From Zoogloea sp. (GTDB lineage: Bacteria > Pseudomonadota > Gammaproteobacteria > Burkholderiales > Rhodocyclaceae), in assembly GCA_016789125.1 (NCBI GenBank), contig JAEUNU010000220.1, forward strand, positions 1-32,745: a stretch of DNA of 32,745 bases, read 5' to 3'. A program made the position numbers and the translations under genes. The notes under the pieces are model-generated. The model was not told the DNA's origin. It saw only the letters and a program-made list of their open reading frames with translations, and made no database searches. Numbering within the stretch: the first letter of the stretch is position 1; each line of letters begins with the position of its first letter. Of this stretch, positions 8,933 through 16,203 are shown piece after piece.

Positions 8933-8968
8933 CAAAATGAAATGGGCGCCACGATGGGCGCCCATTTC
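8933..8968 (-). terminator. Intrinsic terminator of the 4.5S RNA gene
   Basis: Read on the minus strand, GAAATGGGCGCC and GGCGCCCATTTC form a perfect 12-bp stem (8939-8950 with 8957-8968) with a 6-nt loop. ATTTTGT follows. It lies 11 nt after the 3' end of the SRP RNA and before dnaX, so it separates the two transcripts. Confidence 0.8.
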
Positions 8969-8979
8969 TGAATGAGGGT

Positions 8980-9075
<96 letters not shown>

Positions 9076-9084
9076 ACGGCGCGG

Positions 9085-9115
9085 ATTCTAACAGCTTGCC
9101 CCGCCCGGGGGTCAA
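9085..9115 (-). promoter_or_regulatory. Promoter of the 4.5S RNA gene
   Basis: Minus strand: -35 TTGACC (9110-9115) and -10 TTAGAA or TAGAAT (9085-9091) with 18-19 nt spacing. Transcription would start near 9078, close to the RNA 5' end. The -35 overlaps the stop codon of the upstream kinase gene. Confidence 0.65.
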
Positions 9116-10503
9116 TCCTTTTGCGCCGCAGCAGGCACAAGGGGCAGAAGGATCTCGACGCACAGCCCGCCGCCGGCCCGGTTGCTGGCGCGGATGCGCC
9201 CGCCGTGGGCCTCCACCGCCCGCCGCGCGATGGCCAGCCCGAGCCCGAAGCCGCCGGTGGTGTGGCCGTTGCCGCCGCGATGGAATGGCTCGAAGATTGC
9301 CTCGAGGTCGGCCTCGGCGACGCCGGGCCCGCGGTCTTCCACCCGCAGCGTAAAGCCGCCCTCGCCCGCCGCGGCCTGCACCTCGACGCAGGTGCCGGCC
9401 GGCGTGAACTTCAGCGCATTGCGGATCACGTTGTCGAAGGCCCGCTGGATCTGCTCGACGCGCACCTTCGCCGGGGCCTCGCCGTGGCCGTCGAAGCGCA
9501 GGCTGCGGCCCAGGCTCTCGGCCTCGAAGCCGGCGTCGTCGGCGATCGCCGCGGCCAGGTCGACCAGATCCAGCTGCTCCTCGTGCAGGTCGCGGCTACC
9601 GGCCTCCAGGCGGGCCAGGGTGAGCAGCTGGCCGACGAGCTCGTCCACCCGGCCGGTCTCGCGCTCGATGCGCTCGATACTCGCCTCCAGGCGCGACGGG
9701 TCCTGGCGCATCAGGCCGATCGCCGCCTGCAGCCGGGCCAGGGGCGAGCGCAGCTCGTGGGAGACGTCGTGGAGCAGGCGGCGCTGGGCGCCGATCAGGT
9801 TCTGCAGCTGCTGGGCCATGCGGTCGAAATCGCCGCCCAGGTCGGCGATCTCGTCGCGCCGGCGGCCCATCAGCGGCCGGACCCGGGTTTCCAGCCTGCC
9901 CTCGGCCACCGCCCCGAAGGCCCAGCGCAGGTTGCGGATCGGCTTCGACAGGTACCACGCCAGCAGCGCGCTGAAGAAAACGCTCGCCACCAGCCCCACC
10001 GACACCGGCGCCCACAGGCCCGGGGGCTCCGGCGGGTGCCGCGGCCCGAAGCCGCGCACGTCGCGCCCCACCGCCTCGGCGGGGATGAACAGCAGATGCA
10101 CCTGCCCGTCGGCCGTCGTCACCTGGCGGGCCGGCCGGCGCGGGTCGGCCGAACGGGCCCGTTGGCGGGCATCGGCGACGACGGCCGCAGGCACCTCGCG
10201 GCCGAGCAGCTCGTGACCCCCGCCATCCACCACGTAGAGCAGCAGCGGCAGGCGCTCCCGCGGCCAGTCGGCGAGCCACGCCCGCAGCGCCGGCACGCCG
10301 CCGTGGCCGAGCACCGCGGCGGCGGCCGACACCGTCATCGCCGCCCGCGGCCCGCCGGCCAGGGCCGAGTCGCGCTCGGCCTCGATGCGGCTGCGCTCGC
10401 CCTGCTGGTGCCACCACACCGCGCTGCCGACCGCTGCGCCGGCCAGGATCAGCGCCAGCCAGAAGGCGAAGAAGAACTTCCAGAACAGCCGGCCGAGCCT
10501 CAT
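9112..10503 (-). CDS. cpxA: Two-component sensor histidine kinase, CpxA-like
   Basis: This 463-aa inner-membrane kinase has TM1 at about 7-31, a periplasmic sensor region at about 32-163 and TM2 at about 165-185. A HAMP linker follows from SKPIRNLRWAFGAVAEGRLETRV. The HisKA domain has phosphoacceptor H249 in LLHDVSHELRSPLARLQ. The HATPase domain shows its N box (RAFDNVIRNALKFTP), G1 box (VEDRGPGV) and G2 (GGFGLGLAI). Layout and core sequence resemble E. coli CpxA. The context is strong: a CpxR-like regulator sits 25 nt upstream in the same operon, and a CpxP/Spy-like gene diverges from it. It likely phosphorylates that regulator on envelope stress. The sensor domain itself is poorly conserved, so the signal is unknown. 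Confidence 0.88.
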   Translation of the reverse strand: MRLGRLFWKFFFAFWLALILAGAAVGSAVWWHQQGERSRIEAERDSALAGGPRAAMTVSAAAAVLGHGGVPALRAWLADWPRERLPLLLYVVDGGGHELLGREVPAAVVADARQRARSADPRRPARQVTTADGQVHLLFIPAEAVGRDVRGFGPRHPPEPPGLWAPVSVGLVASVFFSALLAWYLSKPIRNLRWAFGAVAEGRLETRVRPLMGRRRDEIADLGGDFDRMAQQLQNLIGAQRRLLHDVSHELRSPLARLQAAIGLMRQDPSRLEASIERIERETGRVDELVGQLLTLARLEAGSRDLHEEQLDLVDLAAAIADDAGFEAESLGRSLRFDGHGEAPAKVRVEQIQRAFDNVIRNALKFTPAGTCVEVQAAAGEGGFTLRVEDRGPGVAEADLEAIFEPFHRGGNGHTTGGFGLGLAIARRAVEAHGGRIRASNRAGGGLCVEILLPLVPAAAQKD

Positions 10504-10528
10504 CGCGCCACCCTCCCCCGCCCCGCCC

Positions 10529-11218
10529 TCACTCGCGCACCATCAGATAGCCCTGCCCGCGCACCGTCTCGATCCACGAACGGCCGTCCGGGCGTGCGCC
10601 GAGCTTGTGGCGGATGCTCGACAGGTGCACGTCGATGCTGCGATCGAAGCGCGCCAGCGGCCGCCCCAGCCCCTGCTCGGAGAGCTCCGGCTTGCCGACC
10701 ACCCGGCCGGCGTTGCGGGCGAGGAGCTCGAGCAGGTTGAACTCGGTGCTGGTCAGCGCCAGCGGCTGGCCCTGCCACTGGGCGCGGCGCATCTGCGGCC
10801 ACATCACCAGCGCGCCGACACTCAGCGGGCCAGCCGGCGCCTCGGTGCTGGCGGATTCGCCGCTGCGGCGCAGGATCGCCCGCAGCCGGGCCACCAGCTC
10901 GCGCGGCGTGCAGGGCTTGGGCACGTAGTCGTCGGCGCCCAGCTCGAGGCCGACGATGCGGTCCACGTCGTCGCCGCGGGCGGTCAGCATCAGCACCGGC
11001 ACCTGGCTGTGGGCGCGGATGCGGCGCAGGACCTCGATGCCGTTCAGCCGCGGCATCATCACGTCCAGCACGACGATCGCGTACAGCCCCGACAGCGCCG
11101 CCGCCACGCCGGCCTCGCCGTCGTGCACGGCGTCCGCCGCAAAGCCCTCGCTCTCGATGTACTCCCGCAACATCGACGCCAGCTCCACGTCGTCATCCAC
11201 CAGCAAAACCCTGTTCAT
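10529..11218 (-). CDS. cpxR: OmpR-family response regulator, CpxR-like
   Basis: This 229-aa regulator has a receiver domain (LLVDDD at 5-10, phosphoacceptor D52 in VVLDVMMPRLNG, MLTARG, and K in LGADDYVPKP) and a C-terminal winged helix (LTSTEFNLLELLARNAGRVV, FDRSIDVHLSSIRHKL, VRGQGYLMV). The receiver and the ELVARLRAILRR linker resemble E. coli CpxR closely. The ATG at 11218 was preferred over an in-frame upstream start because homology begins there and AGGTGCAGG precedes it. Three GTAAA sites upstream fit autoregulation. It is the first gene of the cpxRA-like operon. Confidence 0.92.
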   Translation of the reverse strand: MNRVLLVDDDVELASMLREYIESEGFAADAVHDGEAGVAAALSGLYAIVVLDVMMPRLNGIEVLRRIRAHSQVPVLMLTARGDDVDRIVGLELGADDYVPKPCTPRELVARLRAILRRSGESASTEAPAGPLSVGALVMWPQMRRAQWQGQPLALTSTEFNLLELLARNAGRVVGKPELSEQGLGRPLARFDRSIDVHLSSIRHKLGARPDGRSWIETVRGQGYLMVRE

Positions 11219-11246
11219 CCTGCACCTGCCCTTCTGGAATGCCCCG

Positions 11247-11275
11247 ATGATACGAGCCGCCGCGCCGCCGGCCAA
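11247..11275 (-). promoter_or_regulatory. Probable cpxRA promoter
   Basis: Minus strand: -35 TTGGCC (11270-11275), 17-nt spacer, -10 TATCAT (11247-11252). The start would be near 11240. The GTAAA array then lies at about -51 to -75, a normal place for a response-regulator activator site. Confidence 0.55.
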
Positions 11276-11290
11276 AGCACGCGCGGGGCT

Positions 11291-11315
11291 TTTACCCGCA
11301 TTTACACGCCTTTAC
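11291..11315 (-). promoter_or_regulatory. Triple CpxR box (GTAAA-N5-GTAAA-N5-GTAAA)
   Basis: Plus-strand TTTAC occurs at 11291, 11301 and 11311, exactly 10 bp apart, which reads GTAAA-N5-GTAAA-N5-GTAAA on the minus strand. The known CpxR recognition sequence is two GTAAA half-sites about 5 nt apart. The array lies between a CpxR-like gene and a CpxP-like gene, so both the motif and the position agree. Confidence 0.8.
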
Positions 11316-11399
11316 GCACCACAAGCCGTGGCTTTCCGCGGGAGCCGCAGAAGATCCAGCCGCCCCGGGGGACGGGTCGAACCGCTTTGCAACACCCCC

Positions 11400-11435
11400 T
11401 TAACCCCCCTTTACGTCCTGCCAACCGCCCTTAAC
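11400..11435. promoter_or_regulatory. Second, degenerate CpxR-type site near cpxP
   Basis: TTAAC (11400), TTTAC (11410) and TTAAC (11431) are spaced 10 and 21 bp apart on the same face of the helix. They lie about 80-110 nt before the CpxP-like ATG. This resembles the better array at 11291 but has two imperfect half-sites. The bases between 11316 and 11399 show no other clear motif. Confidence 0.4.
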
Positions 11436-11510
11436 CCACCACCGGGCGATGATTCAGCCATCGGACGAGGCCGCCCGGCCCCACTCCGAACCCCGACCAA
11501 GGAGACCAGC

Positions 11511-12056
11511 ATGACCCAGCGCAACAGCATCCTCAGCACCCTTCTCGTCGCCGCCAGCCTTGCCCTGGCGGCCCCCGCGATGGCCCAGGGCATGGGCGGC
11601 ATGCGGGGCGGCCACTGCGGCCAGCACCACCCCGGCGGCGCCATGATGCATGGTGAAATGGGCCCCTTTGGCGGCGGCATGCACCTGCCGCCCTTCATGC
11701 GGGAACTCAATCTGAGTGACGCCCAGAATGACAAGATCTTCAAGATCATGCACGATCAGGCCCCTGCACTGCGTGACAAGGCCAAGGAGGCAAGTAAGGC
11801 GAACTACGAATTGCACGGACTCATGCTCTCGGATAAATACGACGAAGCCCGTGTCCGTGCCCTGAGCGAAACCAGCGCCCAGGCAATGGCAGCCATGGCC
11901 CAGATGCGTGCAGCCAGCCTTAACCAGATCTACCAGACCCTGACCCCGGAACAGCGCAAGAAGGCCGATGAGCTCAAGAGCCGCTTTGACAACCCGACAC
12001 CCCGCCGGCCCCTGCGGGCACCGGACGAGGAGCGTCCGGCTCCGCGTCGCTTCTGA
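11511..12056 (+). CDS. cpxP: CpxP/Spy family periplasmic protein
   Basis: This 181-aa secreted protein of the LTXXQ (CpxP/Spy/ZraP) family is known as a periplasmic chaperone or a feedback inhibitor of CpxA. The signal peptide is residues 1 to about 26 (ends APAMAQ). A Met/His/Gly-rich stretch with one Cys follows (about 27-60). The alpha-helical body has LNLSDAQNDKIFKIM as the first LTXXQ-like motif and LTPEQRKKADEL as the second. The C-terminus is Pro/Arg-rich. The ATG at 11511 has AAGGAG at good spacing, and longer upstream frames are shadows. It diverges from cpxR across a region with GTAAA boxes, so CpxR control is expected. Confidence 0.88.
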   Translation: MTQRNSILSTLLVAASLALAAPAMAQGMGGMRGGHCGQHHPGGAMMHGEMGPFGGGMHLPPFMRELNLSDAQNDKIFKIMHDQAPALRDKAKEASKANYELHGLMLSDKYDEARVRALSETSAQAMAAMAQMRAASLNQIYQTLTPEQRKKADELKSRFDNPTPRRPLRAPDEERPAPRRF

Positions 12057-12078
12057 CGCCGGCCCCACCTGAAAGCCC

Positions 12079-12111
12079 CCCGCCGGAGCGGTCTTGCCGC
12101 CCTCCGGCGGG
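12079..12111 (+). terminator. Hairpin after cpxP
   Basis: CCCGCCGGAG (12079-12088) pairs perfectly with CTCCGGCGGG (12102-12111), and the 13-nt loop itself can form a small CGG/CCG pairing. The following TTGGCGTCTGTG is only weakly T-rich. It is a probable transcription terminator. Confidence 0.5.
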
Positions 12112-12190
12112 TTGGCGTCTGTGCTCACGGAACCCGGGTCTGTGTAGTGATGACAAAAACAGAACAACAATCACAACGAGAAAGACCACA

Positions 12191-12652
12191 ATGCGAACCC
12201 TTGATACCGTCGATCGGCAAATCCTTGAAATCATGCAAAAGGACGGTCGTATCACGATGACCGACCTGGCCGCCCAGATCGGTCTCTCCGCCACCCCCTG
12301 CACCGAACGCGTCCGCCGGCTGGAACGCGACGGGATCATCTCCGGCTACCACGCCCGGGTGAACCCCCACAGCCTGGGGCAGAGCATCCTGGTCTTCATC
12401 GAGGTCCGCCTCGCCGCCAAATCGCGCGAGATCCTCGCCAAGGTGCGGGAATCCTTCGACGAGATCGCCGACATCATGGAATGCCACCTGGTGTCCGGCG
12501 ATTTCGACTACCTCCTCAAGGCCCGGCTCGGCGCCATGAGCGAATACAACGAGCTGCTGTGCCGGCTGCACGCCCTGCTGCCGGCCACCGTGGATTGCCG
12601 CAGCTACGTGGTGATGGAGGAGATGAAGGAAAGCCTCTACGTCTGCCCGTAA
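12191..12652 (+). CDS. Lrp/AsnC family transcriptional regulator
   Basis: This 153-aa regulator has an N-terminal winged helix-turn-helix (LDTVDRQILEIMQKDGR, then ITMTDLAAQIGLSATPCTERVRRLERDGII, about 5-50). A C-terminal RAM ligand-binding domain follows (ILVFIEVRL...; the VSGDFDYLLKARL segment is typical). Proteins of this family bind DNA as octamers or dimers and often sense amino acids. The neighbours (cpxP before, dgkA after) do not reveal a target. The 5' leader (12112-12190) is unusually A-rich for this genome (ACAAAAACAGAACAACAATC) and may hold its promoter and binding sites. Confidence 0.93.
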   Translation: MRTLDTVDRQILEIMQKDGRITMTDLAAQIGLSATPCTERVRRLERDGIISGYHARVNPHSLGQSILVFIEVRLAAKSREILAKVRESFDEIADIMECHLVSGDFDYLLKARLGAMSEYNELLCRLHALLPATVDCRSYVVMEEMKESLYVCP

Positions 12653-12791
12653 GCCCCGGGCCTGGCCCCCGCCAAGTCGGCTGGCACGGCGGCAGGCATC
12701 GCCCCTTGAAGATCGAGCCCCATCGCGAAAGCCGCCTGGCCGGTGCGCCGGCCCGCTGGCAAGCCGCCGGCGGCAGGCGTAGATTGGCGGC

Positions 12792-13145
12792 ATGAAGGGA
12801 CAAGGTTTCCTGCGCCGCTTCGGCTACGCCCGGGCCGGCATCGTCACGGCCATCCGGCGGGAGCGCAGCATGCGAACCCACGGAGCGGCCGTCATCGCGG
12901 TCATCGTTTTCATGGGGGCCACCGGGGCGCCGGCCCTGTGGTGGGCGCTGGTCGGCCTGGCGGTGGGGCTGGTGCTGGTGGCCGAGATGGCCAACACCGC
13001 CATCGAAACCCTGGCCGACCACCTGCACCCGGGCCAGCACCCGGAGATCGGCGTGGTGAAGGACGTGGCGGCCGGCGCGGTGCTGGTCGCCAGCCTCGTG
13101 GCGGTGGTCGTCGGCCTGGCCTACCTTGCCACCCTGCTGGGCTGA
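12792..13145 (+). CDS. dgkA: Diacylglycerol kinase (DgkA family)
   Basis: This 117-aa integral membrane kinase phosphorylates diacylglycerol (or undecaprenol) with ATP and recycles lipid for membrane and envelope polymer synthesis. It has three hydrophobic helices (about 31-47, 49-66 and 93-115). The family signature falls between the last two: AEMANTAIETLADHL (catalytic Glu region and the Asn-x-Ala-Ile-Glu core), then VVKDVAAGAVL. Length is normal. The 139-nt gap after the Lrp gene is GC-rich with no clear terminator. The gene converges on the cytochrome cluster with only 16 nt between stop codons. Confidence 0.88.
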   Translation: MKGQGFLRRFGYARAGIVTAIRRERSMRTHGAAVIAVIVFMGATGAPALWWALVGLAVGLVLVAEMANTAIETLADHLHPGQHPEIGVVKDVAAGAVLVASLVAVVVGLAYLATLLG

Positions 13146-13161
13146 AAGGCCGGCGCGCGGC

Positions 13162-14658
13162 TTACAGCGTCTTCAGGTATTCCACCAGCGCGTCCTTGTC
13201 GGCGGCGGGCAGGCCGGTGCCGAAGTCGTGGCCCTGGTTGCCCGAGCCGCCCTCACTCACATCCATCCGCGTGCCCACCCGGCGCGCGGCCTCGCCCTCG
13301 CTCACAAAGCCGACCCGCTGCGGGTCGAACACGTCGTAGCCACGCCAGAACAACCGCGGCCGCGCCGCCGGCGCTTCGAGCAGATCACGCAGGCTGGGCA
13401 CCGAGCCGTTGTGCAGGTAGGGGCCGCGCAGCCAGATGCCCTCCAGGAAGGGGATCTTGTAGCCCGTCAGGTCTTCCTCCACCAGGCCGCGGCGCTGGAT
13501 GCCCATCTCGCCGACGATGCGGTTGGCCTTGATCGCGGCGCCCTTGTTCCAGGTGTCGAGGCGGCCGCGGTCGGTACCCACCTCGGCCAGCGGGATGCGC
13601 GTGCCGGTGCGCTCGCTGGCGTGGCAAGCGGCACAGTGAGCGTCGAACACCGCCTTGCCGGCGGCAGCGCGGGGGGCGTCGATCGGGAAGGGATATTTCG
13701 GCGGCTGCAGCACTAACAGATAGTCCTGCAGCCATTTCACCTGGCCGAGAAAGTCCCGCTTGTCGGCCGGCGCCGCGCCGAGCACGCCGAGGGCCGAGTC
13801 GATCATCACCGAATGCACGTCGTGGGTGTCGCCCGCGTAGTTGGGCAGGCGGCCTTCGGCGTCGCGGTACTGGGCGAGGTTCCAGACGTCCGGGATGTCG
13901 GCCGGGCCGAACTTGTCGTCCATCGGCTCGCGCACCATGAAGTAGCGGGTCAGGTTCATGCCGTCGTCGCGGCCGCGGCCCCATTCGGCAAAATCGGGCC
14001 GGTAGAGCCAGGCAAACTGCGCCTCGCGCTCGAGCAGGCGCTTCTTGGTGATCGGGATGATCAGGTAGCGGTAGAGCAGCCGGTCCACCAGGTCGAGCGC
14101 GGTCACCCGGTTGATCTCGGCCATCAGGATGTCGGCGTTGAAGCGCGGGTCGCGGGCGCAGTCGATCAGGAGGCGAAAGAAGTTCTGGATGTTGAGGGTG
14201 TGGCCGGGCCCGCCCACCACGAACACCGGGTTGGCGTCGGGACTCGTGCGGTAGCTGGCGGTGTGGCAGGCCGCGCAGTTGTTGGCCACCCGGGGGAAGC
14301 CGATGGTCTTCTTGGTGAAGCCCACCGGCAGCTCCTGGCCCTGCTCCCAGGCCACGCCGAGGGCCGCGTAGCCGCCGGGGGCGATCTCGCCATCCTGGCG
14401 GAACTTCTCGGGAAAGACCCTCGGCAGCACGTAGAAGATCCAGTAGGGAATCCCCGCGTCGTGCTCGGCGCCGATCGAGCCGTACTTGAAGCGCATCTCC
14501 GGCGACTCGAAGACCCACGGCGGCTGGGGCTCCTCGCGAAAGCCGCGGCTCCAGCCCAGCGCGGCGGCGATCACCGCCAGCACGAGGGCGGCCAGCAGGC
14601 CGGCATGGCACAGCACACGCCGGGTGAGGATGCTGCGGATGTCGGTCGGGACGGTCAT
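13162..14658 (-). CDS. Di-heme c-type cytochrome, 498 aa (paralogue of next gene)
   Basis: This membrane-anchored periplasmic di-heme protein is the last gene of the five-gene cluster. An N-terminal transmembrane segment (about 13-36) is followed by MRFKYGSIGAEHDAGIPYWI. CAACH (C128-H132) and a second CAACH (C342-H346) bind the hemes. Near the C-terminus WLRGPYLHNGSVPSLRDLL, a motif also seen in RoxA/MauG-like di-heme proteins as I recall them, precedes a tail ADKDALVEYLKTL. The start is taken at ATG 14658; a GTG at 14670 directly next to the preceding stop is possible. It is clearly paralogous to the upstream 505-aa protein, with hemes 214 and 216 residues apart respectively. Substrate and activity are unknown; electron carrier, peroxidase or oxygenase are all possible. 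Confidence 0.85.
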   Translation of the reverse strand: MTVPTDIRSILTRRVLCHAGLLAALVLAVIAAALGWSRGFREEPQPPWVFESPEMRFKYGSIGAEHDAGIPYWIFYVLPRVFPEKFRQDGEIAPGGYAALGVAWEQGQELPVGFTKKTIGFPRVANNCAACHTASYRTSPDANPVFVVGGPGHTLNIQNFFRLLIDCARDPRFNADILMAEINRVTALDLVDRLLYRYLIIPITKKRLLEREAQFAWLYRPDFAEWGRGRDDGMNLTRYFMVREPMDDKFGPADIPDVWNLAQYRDAEGRLPNYAGDTHDVHSVMIDSALGVLGAAPADKRDFLGQVKWLQDYLLVLQPPKYPFPIDAPRAAAGKAVFDAHCAACHASERTGTRIPLAEVGTDRGRLDTWNKGAAIKANRIVGEMGIQRRGLVEEDLTGYKIPFLEGIWLRGPYLHNGSVPSLRDLLEAPAARPRLFWRGYDVFDPQRVGFVSEGEAARRVGTRMDVSEGGSGNQGHDFGTGLPAADKDALVEYLKTL

Positions 14659-14670
14659 GGCGGGCCCCAC

Positions 14671-16188
14671 TCAGAAGGTCTTCAAAAACTCCACCAGCGC
14701 GGCCTTGTCGGCCTCGGGCAGCTCGGTGCCGTAGGCGGGCCCCTCGTGGCCGGCGTTGCTGTTGCCGGGGCGGGTGGTGTCGAAACGGAAGAAATGCAGC
14801 CCGCCCGCCTCCGCCTGGTCCGCCACGAAGCCGACCCGGACGGGGTCGAACACGTCGTTGCCGCGCCAGAACACCGCCGGCCGCCGGCTGGCCGGCTCGA
14901 GCAGGTCGCGCAGGCTGGGCACCGAGCCGTTGTGCAGGTAGGGCGCGCGCAGCCAGATGCCGTCCAGCGGCATGTTGGCGTAGCCGTGGGTCTTGCGGAA
15001 CTTGGTGAAGCGCCAGGGGTAGCCGGCGTACAGCGTGGCCTGGTTCACCGCCAGCGTGTAGGTGTAGGAATCGAGCCGGCGGCGGTCGGTGCCGATCTGG
15101 GCGATGGGCGTCACGCGGCCCACCTGCTCGCCGCTGAAGTCCCGCCCCGAGGCGCCGTGGCAGGCCGCGCAATACTGGCCGTAAATCGGCGCACCTCGGG
15201 CCGCCAGGGCCGCGTCCACCGGGAACATCGAGGTAAAGGCCGGCGGCACCGCGTCGAGGATCCAGTCCTCCACCCGGCGCACCCGGCGCACGTCGAGGGT
15301 GGGCGGCGTGGTGCCGGTGCCGAAGGCGGCGCTCTTGTTGCGCTCGGTCATGTCGGTGTTGTTGCCGTCCCAGTGCAGCTCCATCGCCCGCGGTTCGCGG
15401 CGCGGCCGCTGCAGCCAGATCGACGGGAAATCGGCCGGCGCGTCGAGTTCCAGGGGGTCGAGCCTGTGCATCGGGAAGTTGAAGATCACCTTGGCTGAAT
15501 TAAAGGTGTCCACCCGCCCCGGCCCCCACTCCTGCTGCTCGAAGACCCACTCGAAGCGCCCCTTCAGCGCCAGCACCCGGTCGCGCATGATGGCGATCGC
15601 CACCGGGTAGACCAGCAGGCGGTCGAGCAGGTCGAGGTCGGCACCCTGGCGCTGGATCTCGGGGATCAGGTATTCCTTGGAGAACTTGGGGTCGGCGGCG
15701 CAGCGGAAGAAGAACTCCTCGAAGCCCTTCATGTTGAAGAGCGCCGCCGGCATGCCGGCCACCAGCAAGGGCGGTGCGTCCGGCGCGCTGCGCACGGTGC
15801 TGGTGTGGCACACCGCGCAGTTCACGAAGACCCGGTCGACGCCCTGGTAGCGGCGTTTCGATGTGCCCACCGGCAGATCCTTCAGGCTGCCGTCGGGGTT
15901 CTTCTCGTAGAGCATGCCGAGGGACTGGTAGCCGCGGCCCGGCAGGTAGTGGCTGCACACCTCGGGCAGCGCCCGCCAGATCCAGTACGGAAAGCCCATC
16001 TCGTGCTCGCCGCCGGTGGAGCCATACTTGAAGTGCTCCACCGGATCGGCGTAATCCACCGGCACATCGCTGCCGAAGCGCCCGACCAGCCACAGGGCCA
16101 GGCTCGCCGGGAGCAGCACGGCGAGGGCGAAGAGGTACAGGAAGCGCTTCTTCCAGCGGGATTCCGGAACCTGGGCGTGGGGGAGCAT
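14671..16188 (-). CDS. Di-heme c-type cytochrome, 505 aa
   Basis: This membrane-anchored periplasmic di-heme cytochrome has basic residues (RWKKR) before a hydrophobic anchor (about 16-37), then HFKYGSTGGEHEMGFPYWIW. Its heme motifs are CAVCH (C124-H128) and CAACH (C340-H344). The C-terminus has WLRAPYLHNGSVPSLRDLLEP, FWRGNDVFDPVRVGFV and a tail ADKAALVEFLKTF. It shares all these blocks, in the same order, with the next gene, so the pair arose by duplication. AAGGAGG stands 5 nt before the ATG. It lies 15 nt after the 682-aa gene and 12 nt (or less) before its paralogue, so the genes form one transcript. The exact function is not recognised. Confidence 0.88.
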   Translation of the reverse strand: MLPHAQVPESRWKKRFLYLFALAVLLPASLALWLVGRFGSDVPVDYADPVEHFKYGSTGGEHEMGFPYWIWRALPEVCSHYLPGRGYQSLGMLYEKNPDGSLKDLPVGTSKRRYQGVDRVFVNCAVCHTSTVRSAPDAPPLLVAGMPAALFNMKGFEEFFFRCAADPKFSKEYLIPEIQRQGADLDLLDRLLVYPVAIAIMRDRVLALKGRFEWVFEQQEWGPGRVDTFNSAKVIFNFPMHRLDPLELDAPADFPSIWLQRPRREPRAMELHWDGNNTDMTERNKSAAFGTGTTPPTLDVRRVRRVEDWILDAVPPAFTSMFPVDAALAARGAPIYGQYCAACHGASGRDFSGEQVGRVTPIAQIGTDRRRLDSYTYTLAVNQATLYAGYPWRFTKFRKTHGYANMPLDGIWLRAPYLHNGSVPSLRDLLEPASRRPAVFWRGNDVFDPVRVGFVADQAEAGGLHFFRFDTTRPGNSNAGHEGPAYGTELPEADKAALVEFLKTF

Positions 16189-16203
16189 GGTCGCCTCCTT
16201 GGG

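Noticed and set aside
9112..11218. Calling the two-component pair PhoPQ- or RstAB-like
   Set aside because: The receiver and winged-helix text, the GTAAA boxes and the divergent CpxP/Spy-like gene all fit Cpx better.
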